DNA from: Rhodobacteraceae bacterium NBU2976
Lineage (GTDB): Bacteria; Pseudomonadota; Alphaproteobacteria; Rhodobacterales; Rhodobacteraceae
Direction of reading: 5' to 3'
DNA: 64,000 nt
NCBI GenBank assembly: GCA_023630215.1
Contig: JALPRQ010000002.1
Span: forward strand, 62,001-126,000
The notes under the pieces were generated by a model. That model worked only from the letters and a program-made list of their open reading frames with translations. It was not told where the DNA came from and did not search any database. Shown in pieces: positions 63,885-64,000 of the stretch (the first letter of the stretch is position 1; the number at the start of each line of letters is the position of its first letter). The position numbers and the translations under genes were made by a program.

Positions 63885-64000
63885 GATAAGGGTGAATGTC
63901 GTCCATTCCCCGATCTGACGTTTTGCCAGTCGACGAAACCCGTGACCGTCGTAAACCGCTTCGACACCTTTTGCCTGACGGTTCAGGATCCCGGAGAGGA
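63876..64000 (-). CDS. prmA: Probable ribosomal protein L11 methyltransferase PrmA, C-terminal fragment
   Basis: About 40 codons to a TAA at 63876-63878; the rest lies beyond the window. The segment LSGILNRQAKGVEAVYDGHG then IGEWTTFTLIKN matches the end of PrmA from Rhodobacterales (the ILSGIL strand and the EWTT/L ending). Short sequence, so the call is moderate. Confidence 0.6.
   Translation of the reverse strand, partial: LSGILNRQAKGVEAVYDGHGFRRLAKRQIGEWTTFTLIKN

Overview
The window reads as a chromosomal segment of an alphaproteobacterium of the Rhodobacterales (Roseobacter/Rhodobacter type). The evidence is: a ruvCAB cluster close to ybgC-tolQRAB-pal-cpoB-tilS-ftsH; a DUF1127 gene followed by a two-hairpin CCUCCUCCC small RNA of the Rhodobacter CcsR ('cuckoo') kind; a DUF3572 gene; and alphaproteobacterial-type LexA, FnrL and CtrA boxes. 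Genes are tightly packed, several convergent pairs share or abut their stop codons, and base composition looks moderately GC-rich apart from one AT-rich gap near 13.6 kb. No insertion sequence, prophage, CRISPR array or rRNA was seen; there is one tRNA (Gly-GCC).

Layout. 1-5.8 kb: the end of a ferredoxin-reductase gene, a coiled-coil membrane protein, DUF3572, a PleD-like diguanylate cyclase, rimO, and three small or unknown genes. 5.8-9.3 kb: two tandem sulfotransferases and ettA (minus strand). 9.4-14.3 kb: nadD, dacB, then dprA with a perfect CtrA-type box, an anchored unknown protein, an AT-rich gap and rpmB. 14.5-19.3 kb: accessory genes (DUF3108, MOSC, ankyrin, RraA family, a membrane protein, a remnant of a second RraA-like gene, two HupE/UreJ proteins). 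19.4-24.5 kb: hrpB, a TetR regulator, tRNA-Gly, small membrane and TerB-like genes, and a DUF2306 gene carrying the same operator as the TetR gene. 24.5-32.4 kb: pyruvate carboxylase, a secreted GH5-like protein, and a UvrD/PcrA helicase behind a perfect LexA box. 32.4-36.6 kb: a divergent SRPBCC/TetR pair with two palindromic operators, the CcsR-like sRNA locus, an MFS exporter and a tungstate-type ABC pair without its binding protein.

36.7-43.5 kb is one branched-chain-amino-acid-type ABC operon (livJ-livG-x-livF-y-livH-livM-hydrolase). Two unknown exported proteins, x and y, sit between the transporter genes with start/stop overlaps or near-zero spacing. 43.6-45.8 kb: a DksA-like zinc-finger gene behind an FNR/CRP-type palindrome, a small gene, an APC permease and a TIGR01244 protein. 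45.8-48.3 kb: fhs-folD. 48.5-57.4 kb: the Tol-Pal envelope operon ending in tilS and ftsH. 57.4-62.6 kb: a Tat-exported 5'-nucleotidase, a small zinc-ribbon gene, an unknown gene and ruvCAB. 62.6-64 kb: a formate/nitrite channel behind a perfect FnrL box, a second DUF1127 gene with a strong terminator, and the end of a probable prmA.

The most notable theme is regulatory: recognisable operators for CtrA, LexA (two), FNR-type regulators (two) and two TetR proteins, plus the CcsR-like sRNA. I found no clear novel defence or mobile system. The best candidates for new biology are the two exported proteins inside the liv operon, the CcsR-like sRNA locus and the repeated 18-bp palindrome inside tilS.
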